The notes under the pieces: generated by a model | What the model was told of the DNA's origin: nothing | What the model saw: the letters and a program-made list of their open reading frames with translations, nothing else | The model's database searches: none | Position numbers and translations under genes: made by a program | Part shown: positions 27,740 to 35,674 of the stretch, one piece after another | Numbering within the stretch: the stretch's first letter is position 1 | Layout: each line of letters opens with the position of its first letter | Assembly: GCA_021810505.1 (NCBI GenBank) | Contig: JAJZIR010000006.1 | Span: 62,001-126,000 of the forward strand | Length of the DNA: 64,000 nt | Direction of reading: 5' to 3' | Source: a bacterium | GTDB lineage: Bacteria > Deinococcota > Deinococci > Deinococcales > Deinococcaceae

Positions 27740-27761
27740 GGACTATGGCCAAGGAGAGCAG

Positions 27762-28763
27762 ATGAACAGCGCGGCGCTGGACAAGCTGCGCCGCTGGATG
27801 GAAGCCCAGGGGTTTCCCCGCTTCGCGGTCAGCACCCCGGCCAACTTCGCCTGGCTAACTGGGGGCGACAACACCGTGGTGACCAACCAGAGTGCGGCCT
27901 GGCTGGAGGTGGAGCCGGCGGCGGTCATCTTGTGTACCTCGGCGATCGAGGCGAGCCGGCTGCGCGAGGAAGAGCTGGATGGCCCGGGCGCCCAGCTGCA
28001 GGTCTGGCCCTGGCACCACCCGGCCGCCCTGCCCTCGCCCAATGACTTGGAGCACGACCTCACCGCCCTGCGGCTGGTCCTCTCACCGGGCGAACAGGAC
28101 CAGCTCAGGGAGCTGGGGCGGGATTGCGCGAGGCTGCTCGGAGACCGCCTGCGGGCCGCGCACCCGGAGCTGAGCGAGCGCCAGCTGGCTGGCCAGTTAG
28201 CCAGCCAGCTGATGGCGGAGGGAATCCGCCCGCTGGTCCTCTTGGTGGCCGGCGAGCGGCGGGTCTTCCGCTACCGCCACCCGCTGCCCAAAGCCGAACC
28301 CTTGGGCCGGCTGGCCCTGGTCGGGCTGTGCGGCCAGCGCGCCGGCTTGATCGTCTCGGTGAGCCGGCTGCGCAGCTTCGGGCACCCGGGGGCGGCCGCG
28401 CGCAACGCAGTGGTCCTGGAGGTGGAGCGGGCCGCCCTGGAGCTGAGCCGGCCCGGGAAAACCCTGGGTGAGGTGGCCAGGGCGATGCGGGCTGCCTATC
28501 AGGAGCGGGGCTATCCCGAGGCCTTCGAGGAACACCACCAGGGGGGACTGGGCGGCTACCGGACCAGGGAGGTACTGGCCACCCCGCAGCAGCCGACCCG
28601 CCTGGAGGCCGGCATGGTGGTGGCCTGGAATCCCAGCCTGCCCGGAGCCAAGGTCGAAGACAGCTTCCTGATCGGCCAGCACGGCTTGGAGGAGCTGACC
28701 ACCGACCCAGCCTGGCCCAGCACCGAGGTGGGTGGGAGGCGGCGGCCGCTGGTCTTGGAGTAG
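27762..28763 (+). CDS. M24-fold (creatinase/aminopeptidase P-like) protein lacking most metal ligands
   Basis: 333 residues, last gene of the operon, 22 bases after GH31 with AAGGAG before its ATG. N-terminal creatinase-like domain (1-125), then the pita-bread M24 domain. Of five metal ligands in active M24 peptidases (Asp, Asp, His, Glu, Glu) only two can be placed: His in EHHQGGLGGYRTRE and the last Glu in KVEDSFLIG. The two Asp positions read VGLCG and IVSVSR, and the first Glu position reads AWNPSLPG. It is therefore unlikely to be a working dinuclear metallopeptidase. It may be a sugar- or small-molecule-processing relative or a binding protein; its role is unknown. Confidence 0.72.
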   Translation: MNSAALDKLRRWMEAQGFPRFAVSTPANFAWLTGGDNTVVTNQSAAWLEVEPAAVILCTSAIEASRLREEELDGPGAQLQVWPWHHPAALPSPNDLEHDLTALRLVLSPGEQDQLRELGRDCARLLGDRLRAAHPELSERQLAGQLASQLMAEGIRPLVLLVAGERRVFRYRHPLPKAEPLGRLALVGLCGQRAGLIVSVSRLRSFGHPGAAARNAVVLEVERAALELSRPGKTLGEVARAMRAAYQERGYPEAFEEHHQGGLGGYRTREVLATPQQPTRLEAGMVVAWNPSLPGAKVEDSFLIGQHGLEELTTDPAWPSTEVGGRRRPLVLE

Positions 28764-28784
28764 GGAGGGGGCCCCTCACCCTGT

Positions 28785-28799
28785 TAGACTGGCGGCATG
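28785..28799 (+). promoter_or_regulatory. leaderless-type -10 box for the aldo/keto reductase
   Basis: TAGACT (28785-28790), GGCGGC, then ATG at 28797. This gives the reductase its own start of transcription, separating it from the upstream operon. Confidence 0.55.
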
Positions 28800-29816
28800 C
28801 CCAGCTACCGATCCATCGGCAACAGCGGTCTGCGGACCTTCCCCATCGCGCTAGGGACCATGCAATTCGGTTGGACCACCGACCAGGCCAACTCCGAAGC
28901 GGTCATGGACGCCTTCGTGGAAGCCGGCGGCAACCTGATCGACACCGCCGACATCTACACCATCTGGACCAAAGGCAACCCCGGGGGCGTCTCCGAGGAG
29001 ATCATCGGCCGCTGGATGCGAGCGCGCGGGAACCGCGACCGGATCGTCTTGGCCACCAAGGTGCGCGGCGCTATGGGCGAGGGGGGTTCCGAGGGCTTCG
29101 ATCACCCGCTGCAGCGCGAGGGGCTCTCGAGGCGCTGGATCCTCAAGGCCTGCGAGGACTCGCTGCGCCGGTTGCAGACCGACCACATCGACCTCTACCA
29201 GGTGCACTGGATCGACTCCCACACCCCCATCGAGGAGACGCTCTCGGCGCTGACCGACCTGGTGCGCAGGGGCTACGTCCGCTACTTGGGCTGTTCGAAC
29301 TTCTCGGCCTGGCGCCTGATGCAGGCGCTGTGGGCCTCCGACCGGCTCGGACTGGAATCCTTCATCTCGGTGCAGCCCGAGTACAACATCACCCAACCGA
29401 CCCGGGCCAACTTCGAGCGCGAGCTGCTGCCGGTCTGCGAGGCCTATGGGGTGGGCATTCTGCCGTACAGCCCGCTGGGCGGCGGCTTCCTGACCGGCAA
29501 GTACCGCCGCGGCCAGGAACTCCCCGACAGCGCGAGGGCCCAGGAGATCCAGCGGCGGCTGTTCAACGACACCAATTGGACGATCCTGGACGCCGTGTTG
29601 CAGGTCGCAAACGCCCACCAGGCCAGCCCGGCCCAGGTGGCGCTGGCCTGGCTGCTCAGCCGACCGCAGATGGCCGCCCCGATCATCGGCGCCAACACCG
29701 CCGCGCAGCTGGCCGACCTGCTCCCGGCGGCTGACCTGGCCCTGGAAGCCGCTGAAGTCGAGCAGCTCGACCAAGCTTCCAGCTGGGCGCGCAGCCGCAC
29801 CGAGCTGGAGCGCTGA
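28797..29816 (+). CDS. aldo/keto reductase
   Basis: 339 residues. The catalytic tetrad is visible: Asp and Tyr in DTADIYTIW, Lys in ATKVRG, and His in YQVHWID. The phosphate-binding part [14 protein letters not shown] near the C-terminus indicates NADP(H). It resembles the YajO/voltage-channel-beta type of general aldehyde reductases. It follows the sulfonate/sugar operon by only 33 bases but has its own leaderless promoter, so membership is doubtful. In principle it could reduce sulfolactaldehyde to dihydroxypropanesulfonate, but nothing in the sequence shows that. Confidence 0.85.
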   Translation: MPSYRSIGNSGLRTFPIALGTMQFGWTTDQANSEAVMDAFVEAGGNLIDTADIYTIWTKGNPGGVSEEIIGRWMRARGNRDRIVLATKVRGAMGEGGSEGFDHPLQREGLSRRWILKACEDSLRRLQTDHIDLYQVHWIDSHTPIEETLSALTDLVRRGYVRYLGCSNFSAWRLMQALWASDRLGLESFISVQPEYNITQPTRANFERELLPVCEAYGVGILPYSPLGGGFLTGKYRRGQELPDSARAQEIQRRLFNDTNWTILDAVLQVANAHQASPAQVALAWLLSRPQMAAPIIGANTAAQLADLLPAADLALEAAEVEQLDQASSWARSRTELER

Positions 29817-29983
29817 GGGCGCAACCGCTCGGCTGAAGGGGGTCAACCTGAGCTAGCGGGCCGGAGCCCGCTCCTGCCGGGGACCCCAGCGCAAAATGCG
29901 GCAGGGACGCGGTTTAGAGGCGTGGCCTAGGGCCCAGGGGCGGGCAGTCTAGAAGCGCGCAGGGGGCTGGCGAGCGGACGGCT

Positions 29984-29998
29984 TAGACTGGGGCGATG
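29984..29998 (+). promoter_or_regulatory. leaderless-type -10 box for icd
   Basis: TAGACT (29984-29989), GGGGCG, then ATG at 29996. It is the same hexamer and spacing as for the preceding gene. The 179-base gap before icd shows nothing else that I recognise. Confidence 0.55.
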
Positions 29999-31426
29999 AA
30001 GACACCCATTACCGTGGCCTACGGAGACGGCATCGGGCCGGAGATCATGCGGGCCACCCTGCACATGCTGGAGGCGGCCGGGGCCGCCATCGCACCGGAG
30101 AGCATCGAGATCGGCGAGGCCATGTACCTGCAGGGCTACAGCTCGGGTATCCCGCCGGCCGCCTGGGAGAGCCTACGCCGTACCGGGGTCCTGCTCAAAG
30201 CGCCCATCACCACTCCTTTGGGAGGGGGCTACAAGAGCCTCAACGTCACCCTGCGCAAGAGCCTGGGGCTCTACGCCAACGTGCGGCCCTGCACCGCCTA
30301 CGCCCCCTACGTCCGCACCCTGCACCCGACCATGGACGTGGTGATCATCCGCGAGAACGAGGAAGACCTCTACGGGGGGATCGAGCACCGCCAGACCCAG
30401 GAGGTCTATCAGACCCTCAAGCTGGTCAGCGAACCGGGCAGCGAGAAGATCCTGCGCTACGCCTTCGAGTACGCCCGCACCCAGGGCCGCAAGAAGGTCA
30501 CTGCGCTGAGCAAGGACAACATCATGAAGCTGACCGACGGCCTGTTCCACAGGATCTTCACCGAGGTCAGCCAGGAGTACCCGGACATCGCCTCCGAGCA
30601 CCTGATCATCGACATCGGCACCGCCCGGCTGGCCGACACCCCCGAGCGCTTCGACGTGATCGTGACCGGGAACCTCTACGGGGACATCCTCTCCGACGTG
30701 GCCGCCCAAATCGCCGGGTCGGTCGGTCTGGCCGGCAGCGCCAACATCGGCGACCACGGGGCCATGTTCGAGGCCATCCACGGCTCGGCCCCCGACATCG
30801 CCGGAAAGGACTTGGCCAACCCCTCCGGCCTGCTACAAGCCGCCATCTCCATGCTGCACTACATCGGCGACGGGCAGACCGCCCAGACGCTGCAGAATGC
30901 CTGGCTCTGCACCCTGGAGGACGGCGTCCACACCGCCGACATCTTCGAGGCTGGCCGCAGCAGCCAGAAGGTGGGGACCTGGGCTTTCGCCGAAGCGGTC
31001 ACCGAGCGCTTGGGGCAGCGCCCCAAGCAGCTCCCCCCGGCCCGGCCCGGCCGCCAGCAGCGGCTCGATACCCGGCCCAGGCTGGCCAGGCGGCAGGAGA
31101 AGCGCCTGGTCGGCGTCGACGTCTTCTTGTGCTGGGAGGAGCCGGGCCGGGACCCGGAAGTCCTGGCCGAGCGCCTGCGCGCGCCGATGGGGGGTCCCTT
31201 CCAGCTGGTCATGATCACCAACCGCGGCGCCAAGGTCTGGCCGAACGGAATCCCCGAGACCTTCTGCACCGACCACTGGCGCTGCCGGATGGAGGGCCAG
31301 GGGCAGCCTGCCGACATCGCCGCCCTGCTGGCCGCCCTGGCGGAAGCCGGCCTGGAAGTGGTCAAAACCGAAAACCTCTACACTTTCGACGGAAAACCGG
31401 GGTACTCGCTGGGGCAAGGGCAGTAG
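29996..31426 (+). CDS. icd: isocitrate dehydrogenase with Thermus-type C-terminal extension
   Basis: 476 residues. Residues 1-335 are the standard beta-decarboxylating dehydrogenase fold, with GDGIGPEIM, SLNVTLRKSLGLYANVRP for isocitrate, ENEEDLYGGIEHR and TGNLYGDILSD for the metal. After about residue 345 comes a basic linker and an extra domain (about 365-470, starting KRLVGVDVFLCWEEPGRDP). This matches the roughly 140-residue extension that sets Thermus isocitrate dehydrogenase apart from that of E. coli. It makes 2-oxoglutarate in the TCA cycle. Cofactor preference cannot be read safely. The der gene begins one base inside its stop. Confidence 0.9.
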   Translation: MKTPITVAYGDGIGPEIMRATLHMLEAAGAAIAPESIEIGEAMYLQGYSSGIPPAAWESLRRTGVLLKAPITTPLGGGYKSLNVTLRKSLGLYANVRPCTAYAPYVRTLHPTMDVVIIRENEEDLYGGIEHRQTQEVYQTLKLVSEPGSEKILRYAFEYARTQGRKKVTALSKDNIMKLTDGLFHRIFTEVSQEYPDIASEHLIIDIGTARLADTPERFDVIVTGNLYGDILSDVAAQIAGSVGLAGSANIGDHGAMFEAIHGSAPDIAGKDLANPSGLLQAAISMLHYIGDGQTAQTLQNAWLCTLEDGVHTADIFEAGRSSQKVGTWAFAEAVTERLGQRPKQLPPARPGRQQRLDTRPRLARRQEKRLVGVDVFLCWEEPGRDPEVLAERLRAPMGGPFQLVMITNRGAKVWPNGIPETFCTDHWRCRMEGQGQPADIAALLAALAEAGLEVVKTENLYTFDGKPGYSLGQGQ

Positions 31427-32754
31427 TGGACCAAATCGTCCTAGTCGGCAAGCCCAACGTGGGCAAGTCCAGCCTGTTCAACCGGCTGATCGGCCGGCGC
31501 GAAGCGGTGGTGGCCGACGTCAGCGGGGTCACCCGAGACCTCAAAGAGGCGGTGATGCTCTACGGCAACCGCCGGATCACCCTGGTCGACACCGGCGGGC
31601 TGTGGAGCGGCGACCGCTGGGAGGCGGTGATCCGCCAGAAGGTGGAGCAGGCCATCTGGGCCGCGGCGGCGGTGGTCTTCGTGACCGACCCGCGCGCCGG
31701 CCTGACCGCCCAGGACCAGGAGGTGGCCGACTGGCTGCGCCGCTTCGGCAAACCGGTGGTCTTGGTCGGCAACAAACTCGACGCTCCGACCCACGAGCCG
31801 CTGCTGGCCGAGCTCTGGGGCTTGGGTTTCGGAGAGCCCTTGGCGGTCAGCTCTGAGCACGCCAGGGGCTTGGACCGGCTGATGGAGCGGCTGACCGCGC
31901 TGCTCCCCGAGGACCGAGCCGAGGTTCCGGAGATCGCCCCGGTCCGCATCGCCCTGATCGGGCGCCCCAACGTGGGCAAGTCCAGCCTGCTCAACGCCAT
32001 CACCGGCAGCGAGCGGGTGATCGTCTCCGAGCAACCCGGGACGACTCGGGACAGCATCGATGTGGAGTTCGACTACGCCGGACAGCGCTTCGTCATCGTG
32101 GACACCGCCGGCCTGCGGCGCAAAGGCGGCGACGCGGTCGAGGAATACGCCATGCTGCGCTCCCGCTCGGCCATGGAGCGGGCCGACTTGGTCTGGCTGG
32201 TGCTCTCCCCGGAGGAGCTGGGGGACTTCGAGCTCAAGCTGACCCAGGAAGCCTACCGCGCCGGCCGGCCGGTGGTGTTAGTGGTGAATAAGTGGGACCT
32301 GATCGAAGACGCCCGGCTGAAGGAGGTGGAGCGCGGACTGGAGCAGCAGTTCGCGCTGCTGGGAGGGGCGCCCAAGGTCTACACCTCCGCGCTGAACAGC
32401 TACGGGATCCACGACATGCTGGCCGAGGCGATCAAGCTCAGGGAGCGCTGGCAGTCGCGGCGCTCCACCGCGGAGCTCAACCGCTGGCTGGCGATCTGGC
32501 AGCTCAGGCAGCCCACCCCGAACTTCAAGGGCAAGCCGTTGCGGCTCAAGTTCATCACCCAAGCCGAGACGGCACCGCCCACCTTCGTGATCTTCTGCAA
32601 CCGCGCCGACTACGTCACCCGGGCCTACGAGCACTTCCTGATCAACCGGATCCGCAGCGACCTGGACCTAGCCGGCGTCCCGGTCCGGCTGGTCTGGAAG
32701 GAGCGCAGGGACCGCCACAAGGAAGAGGATCAGGAGTCCAAGGCAGCCGGCTGA
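31426..32754 (+). CDS. der: ribosome-assembly GTPase Der (EngA)
   Basis: 442 residues from a GTG that shares one base with the icd stop. Two tandem GTPase domains: the first has GKPNVGKSS at residues 8-16, DTGG and NKLD; the second has GRPNVGKSS (about 180), DTAG and NKWD. A C-terminal KH-like domain contains FKGKPLRLKFITQ. Der helps assemble the 50S ribosomal subunit. Its last 25 bases overlap the convergent dsRNA-binding gene. Confidence 0.94.
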   Translation: MDQIVLVGKPNVGKSSLFNRLIGRREAVVADVSGVTRDLKEAVMLYGNRRITLVDTGGLWSGDRWEAVIRQKVEQAIWAAAAVVFVTDPRAGLTAQDQEVADWLRRFGKPVVLVGNKLDAPTHEPLLAELWGLGFGEPLAVSSEHARGLDRLMERLTALLPEDRAEVPEIAPVRIALIGRPNVGKSSLLNAITGSERVIVSEQPGTTRDSIDVEFDYAGQRFVIVDTAGLRRKGGDAVEEYAMLRSRSAMERADLVWLVLSPEELGDFELKLTQEAYRAGRPVVLVVNKWDLIEDARLKEVERGLEQQFALLGGAPKVYTSALNSYGIHDMLAEAIKLRERWQSRRSTAELNRWLAIWQLRQPTPNFKGKPLRLKFITQAETAPPTFVIFCNRADYVTRAYEHFLINRIRSDLDLAGVPVRLVWKERRDRHKEEDQESKAAG

Positions 32755-33209
32755 GGACCCAGCTCCTCGAGCAGGCCCTTGTAGAGGTCGAGGGCCAGAC
32801 GCCTGACCATGTCGATGCTGTCTGGGCCGCGGCGCAGCGGGTCGACCCGGCTGTTGGCGACGTCCACCGCCCGGGAGAGCAGCTCGGCGTAGAGCGGCCA
32901 GGAGGTGGGCTCCGAGCGCTTGGGCTGCTCAGCCGGAGCCGGCTGAGCAGCCTTGCGGCCCCGCCTGGCCGGCTTGACCGGCTCCACGCCCAGCTGCTCG
33001 GTGAGCAGCTCCAAGGTGAGCTGCGCGGCGATGCGCTCGGAATCGCGCTTGCTGCGCCCCTGACCGGTGGCTTTCACTTCTCCGTCGATGAGCACGTCAG
33101 TGATGAACAGGGGGTCGTGCTCGGGGCCGGTTCCCCTGGTCTCGAACTTGGGCGGACGCAGCTTGGCGTTGCGGCAAAACTCGATCAAGTCACCCTTGGG
33201 GTTATCCAT
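32730..33209 (-). CDS. stand-alone double-stranded-RNA-binding-domain protein
   Basis: 159 residues. Residues 4-70 are a dsRBD of the RNase III type: KGDLIEFCRNAKLRPPKFE, a middle strand GEVKATGQGRSKRDSERIAAQLTLE with the conserved lysine/arginine cluster. No nuclease domain is attached. A basic Lys/Arg/Ala-rich linker (75-105) leads to a helical C-terminal region of unknown role. A clear AAGGAGA precedes the ATG. It could bind structured RNA or modulate RNase III, but its function is unknown. It follows an ABC-transporter gene by 48 bases. Confidence 0.75.
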   Translation of the reverse strand: MDNPKGDLIEFCRNAKLRPPKFETRGTGPEHDPLFITDVLIDGEVKATGQGRSKRDSERIAAQLTLELLTEQLGVEPVKPARRGRKAAQPAPAEQPKRSEPTSWPLYAELLSRAVDVANSRVDPLRRGPDSIDMVRRLALDLYKGLLEELGPQPAALDS

Positions 33210-33257
33210 AGCGTTCTCCTTGCCGGGGGCCTGCGCGCTTCGGCGGACCCTCGGGGG

Positions 33258-34028
33258 TTAGAGGTCTCTGCGGTCGAAGAGGTAAAAGCAGCCGGCGACG
33301 AACAAGACCAGGTAGATCGCCAGCAAGACGGCCGAGCTGCCCACCGTGGAGGGGGCGGCCTGATAGAGGTCCAGGTGGGAGGTCAGCAGCAGCGGGCGGA
33401 TGCCCGGGAAGACCACCAGCAGCCGCATCGCCGCTAAGGCCACGATGGTCGCCAAGGTGGCCAGCGCGGTCTGCAGCGACCAGACCGCGCAGAGCAGCGC
33501 CAGAGCGGCCACCGGCAGCAAGCTGCACCAGGCCAGCAGGTAGGCCCGGAGGATCTGGCCGAGGGCCAAGGCGGGCGAGGTCAACCCCAGGCCGGCGAAG
33601 CCGCCAGCCCCCAGGCCGCTGCCGCCGTAAAAAGCACCCAGGCCGAAGCGGGCGCCGGCCAGCAGGCTGCTGACCAGCAGGATGGCCAGCAGCAGCAGGG
33701 GGTAGATCAGCGCCACCGCCAGCTTGGCGGCCAGGATCTGGCTGCGGGTCACCGGGCGCAACACCGCCGTGGCCAAAGTCCTGGCGGTCACCTCGGCGCC
33801 GATCAGCTCGGCCACCGAGACGCTGACCAGCAGCGGCAGGACGAACTGCATCACGGTGAGCAGGCTCAGGGTGGGCATCTGATAGGCGCTGACCAAGGCC
33901 AGGCCGTAGACCTTGGGGAGGTCGGGGGCGAAGCTCCAGATCCAGGGCAAGACGAAGAGCACGCCGGCGGCTAACCACACCGATCGCAGCGCGCGCAACT
34001 TGGCCAGCTCGATCACGAACACCGACAT
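33258..34028 (-). CDS. ABC-2-type transporter permease
   Basis: 256 residues with about six membrane helices and the loop layout of NosY/GldF-type ABC-2 permeases (a large first cytoplasmic region, then VTARTLATAVLRPVTRSQILAAK before the second helix). The partner ATPase is encoded upstream. The substrate is unknown; such exporters handle lipids, antibiotics or copper-site factors. Confidence 0.78.
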   Translation of the reverse strand: MSVFVIELAKLRALRSVWLAAGVLFVLPWIWSFAPDLPKVYGLALVSAYQMPTLSLLTVMQFVLPLLVSVSVAELIGAEVTARTLATAVLRPVTRSQILAAKLAVALIYPLLLLAILLVSSLLAGARFGLGAFYGGSGLGAGGFAGLGLTSPALALGQILRAYLLAWCSLLPVAALALLCAVWSLQTALATLATIVALAAMRLLVVFPGIRPLLLTSHLDLYQAAPSTVGSSAVLLAIYLVLFVAGCFYLFDRRDL

Positions 34029-34057
34029 GTGCCCCCCTGGTGGCCGCCCGGCGGCCG

Positions 34058-34990
34058 TCAGTAGACCTGCTCCATCCGGTCGCGGTAGTACTCGTAGAGG
34101 TCGAAGACGTCCGGGCCGACTTCGAAGACGGCGACCCCGTCGCTCTGCAGCTGCCTGAGCGCACCGGGGATCACCTGCTCGCTGTCCAGCAAAGCGACCG
34201 CGTAGGGGCTGCGGGTCTGGGCCCTGCGCACCCCGGGTAGGCTCTGTAGGGCAGCGGCGGCCTTGGCCGGCTGGTCCACTAGAAAGCGGTAAGCTCGCTG
34301 GCGCAGCTTGAGATCGACCTGGTCGATCAGCCGGCCGGCACCCAAGATCCCCACCACGCTAGCGTAGCTGGCCACCTCGCGCAGGTGGTGGGTGGAGAGC
34401 AGGACCGCGCAGCCTTCGCTGGCCAACTCGGCCAAGACCCGGTGGATCAGCCCGATCCCTAGGGGATCTAAGCCGCTGGTCGGCTCGTCCAAGATCAGCA
34501 CCTGGGGATGGCCCAAGATCGCCGCAGCCACCCCCAGGCGCTGGCGCTGGCCCAGCGAGTAGACCGAGACCGGGCGGTCGGCCACCGCCACCAGCTCGAG
34601 CAGGGTGAACACCTCGCGGATGCGGTCCTCGGAGACCTTGAGGCCGCCCCGAGCGGCCAGGCGGGCGTGCAACCGGAGGTTCTCGCGGCCGCTGAGGTGG
34701 CCGTAGAAGGCGGCGGGGGACTCCACCAAAGCCCCCATCTTGGCGTGAGCCGCCACGCTGCGAGCGTGCACGTCCTCGCCACCCAGGCGGACTTGGCCCC
34801 TGGTCGGGAAGGTGAGGCCGCAGACGCAGTGGATCAAGGTGGTCTTGCCCGAACCGTTGGGCCCAGCCAAGGCATAGACCTGGCCGGGCTGGACGGTGAA
34901 GGAGATCTGCTCCAACACGGTGCGGCGGCCGAAGCGTTTGGCCAGGCGGTCCACCCAGATACCGCTCTCCGAGGTGCCCTCCACCGTCAC
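34058..34990 (-). CDS. ABC transporter ATP-binding protein
   Basis: 310 residues. Walker [10 protein letters not shown] (about residue 41), signature [12 protein letters not shown] (a variant of LSGGQ), Walker [11 protein letters not shown] and the switch His in STHH. The C-terminal 80 residues are a DUF4162-like extension common in ABC-2 exporter ATPases. It pairs with the downstream permease and its start overlaps the stop of the PIG-L gene by 4 bases, so all share a transcript. Confidence 0.88.
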   Translation of the reverse strand: MTVEGTSESGIWVDRLAKRFGRRTVLEQISFTVQPGQVYALAGPNGSGKTTLIHCVCGLTFPTRGQVRLGGEDVHARSVAAHAKMGALVESPAAFYGHLSGRENLRLHARLAARGGLKVSEDRIREVFTLLELVAVADRPVSVYSLGQRQRLGVAAAILGHPQVLILDEPTSGLDPLGIGLIHRVLAELASEGCAVLLSTHHLREVASYASVVGILGAGRLIDQVDLKLRQRAYRFLVDQPAKAAAALQSLPGVRRAQTRSPYAVALLDSEQVIPGALRQLQSDGVAVFEVGPDVFDLYEYYRDRMEQVY

Positions 34991-35634
34991 AAGGTGGCCG
35001 ACTCGCCCTCGGCCAGGGGCGGGAAAGCCTGCTCGAAACTCTCCAGGACGATCCGCTCGGCAGCGCGCCGCAGGAAGTCGACGGTCGAGAGGGCCTGAGA
35101 ACGGTGCGCCGCGATGGCCCGCAGCTTGGTCACCACCTGGTGGGAGACATCCCGGAACAGGCGGCCAGCTGGCTCCCCTCCCGGCCTGGTGTAGTACCAG
35201 AGCTTGCCCGGCCTCCCGACCCGCTCGAAGGCGGCCCTGGCCAGCTGGCTGGCGGCCACGTGGTCGGGGTGGCCATTGCCCCCGTCAGGCGGGAAGGTGA
35301 GCAGGATCTGCGGCGACCACTCCGCGAGCACCGGGCAGAGAGCAGCCAAGGCCTCCTGCTCCGGCACTTGGGCCAAGGCGCCATCTGGATAGCGAAACTG
35401 GCGGTGGTTGCGGACCCCTAGGAGCTGCAAGCAGGTCTGCAGCTCGCCTCCCGGCCCGGCGCGCAGCTGGGCCAACTGCTCGGGGGTCTGGACCAGACCC
35501 AGGGTGCGCCCACGCTCGCCCTGGGTCAGGGTGACGATGCCGACCTCCTCTCCAGATTCCAGCAGGTCCAAGATCGTCCCGGCGGCGCCGTAGACCTCGT
35601 CATCCGGGTGCGCGACCACAAGAACCAGTTTCAC
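34987..35634 (-). CDS. PIG-L family deacetylase, candidate bacillithiol enzyme BshB
   Basis: 215 residues of the LmbE/PIG-L zinc deacetylase family. AHPDDE near the N-terminus supplies His/Asp zinc ligands and the base, and [11 protein letters not shown] holds the third ligand. BshB removes acetyl from GlcNAc-malate in bacillithiol synthesis, and Deinococcus uses bacillithiol, so this is a reasonable role; other N-acetyl sugar substrates fit too. The GTG start is 6 bases after TAGAGT. It begins the operon with the ABC exporter and diverges from pilD. Confidence 0.78.
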   Translation of the reverse strand: MKLVLVVAHPDDEVYGAAGTILDLLESGEEVGIVTLTQGERGRTLGLVQTPEQLAQLRAGPGGELQTCLQLLGVRNHRQFRYPDGALAQVPEQEALAALCPVLAEWSPQILLTFPPDGGNGHPDHVAASQLARAAFERVGRPGKLWYYTRPGGEPAGRLFRDVSHQVVTKLRAIAAHRSQALSTVDFLRRAAERIVLESFEQAFPPLAEGESATL

Positions 35635-35674
35635 AGCTCCACTCTAGCAAGCTTGCCCGTACAATGGGCCGGTG
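35632..35674. promoter_or_regulatory. back-to-back leaderless-type promoters (PIG-L gene and pilD)
   Basis: On the minus strand TAGAGT (complement of 35641-35646) lies 6 bases before the PIG-L GTG. On the plus strand TACAAT (35660-35665) lies 6 bases before the pilD GTG at 35672. The whole space between the two genes is 37 bases, too short for two leadered promoters. Confidence 0.6.

Noticed and set aside
28797-29816. Aldo/keto reductase as a member of the sulfosugar operon
   Set aside because: It has its own leaderless-type promoter directly before the start and no feature indicating a sulfonate substrate. Kept as an independent gene.
32292-33437. Plus-strand open frame of 381 codons across der and the dsRNA-binding gene
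   Set aside because: Low-complexity sequence in the shadow of two well-supported genes; no family match.
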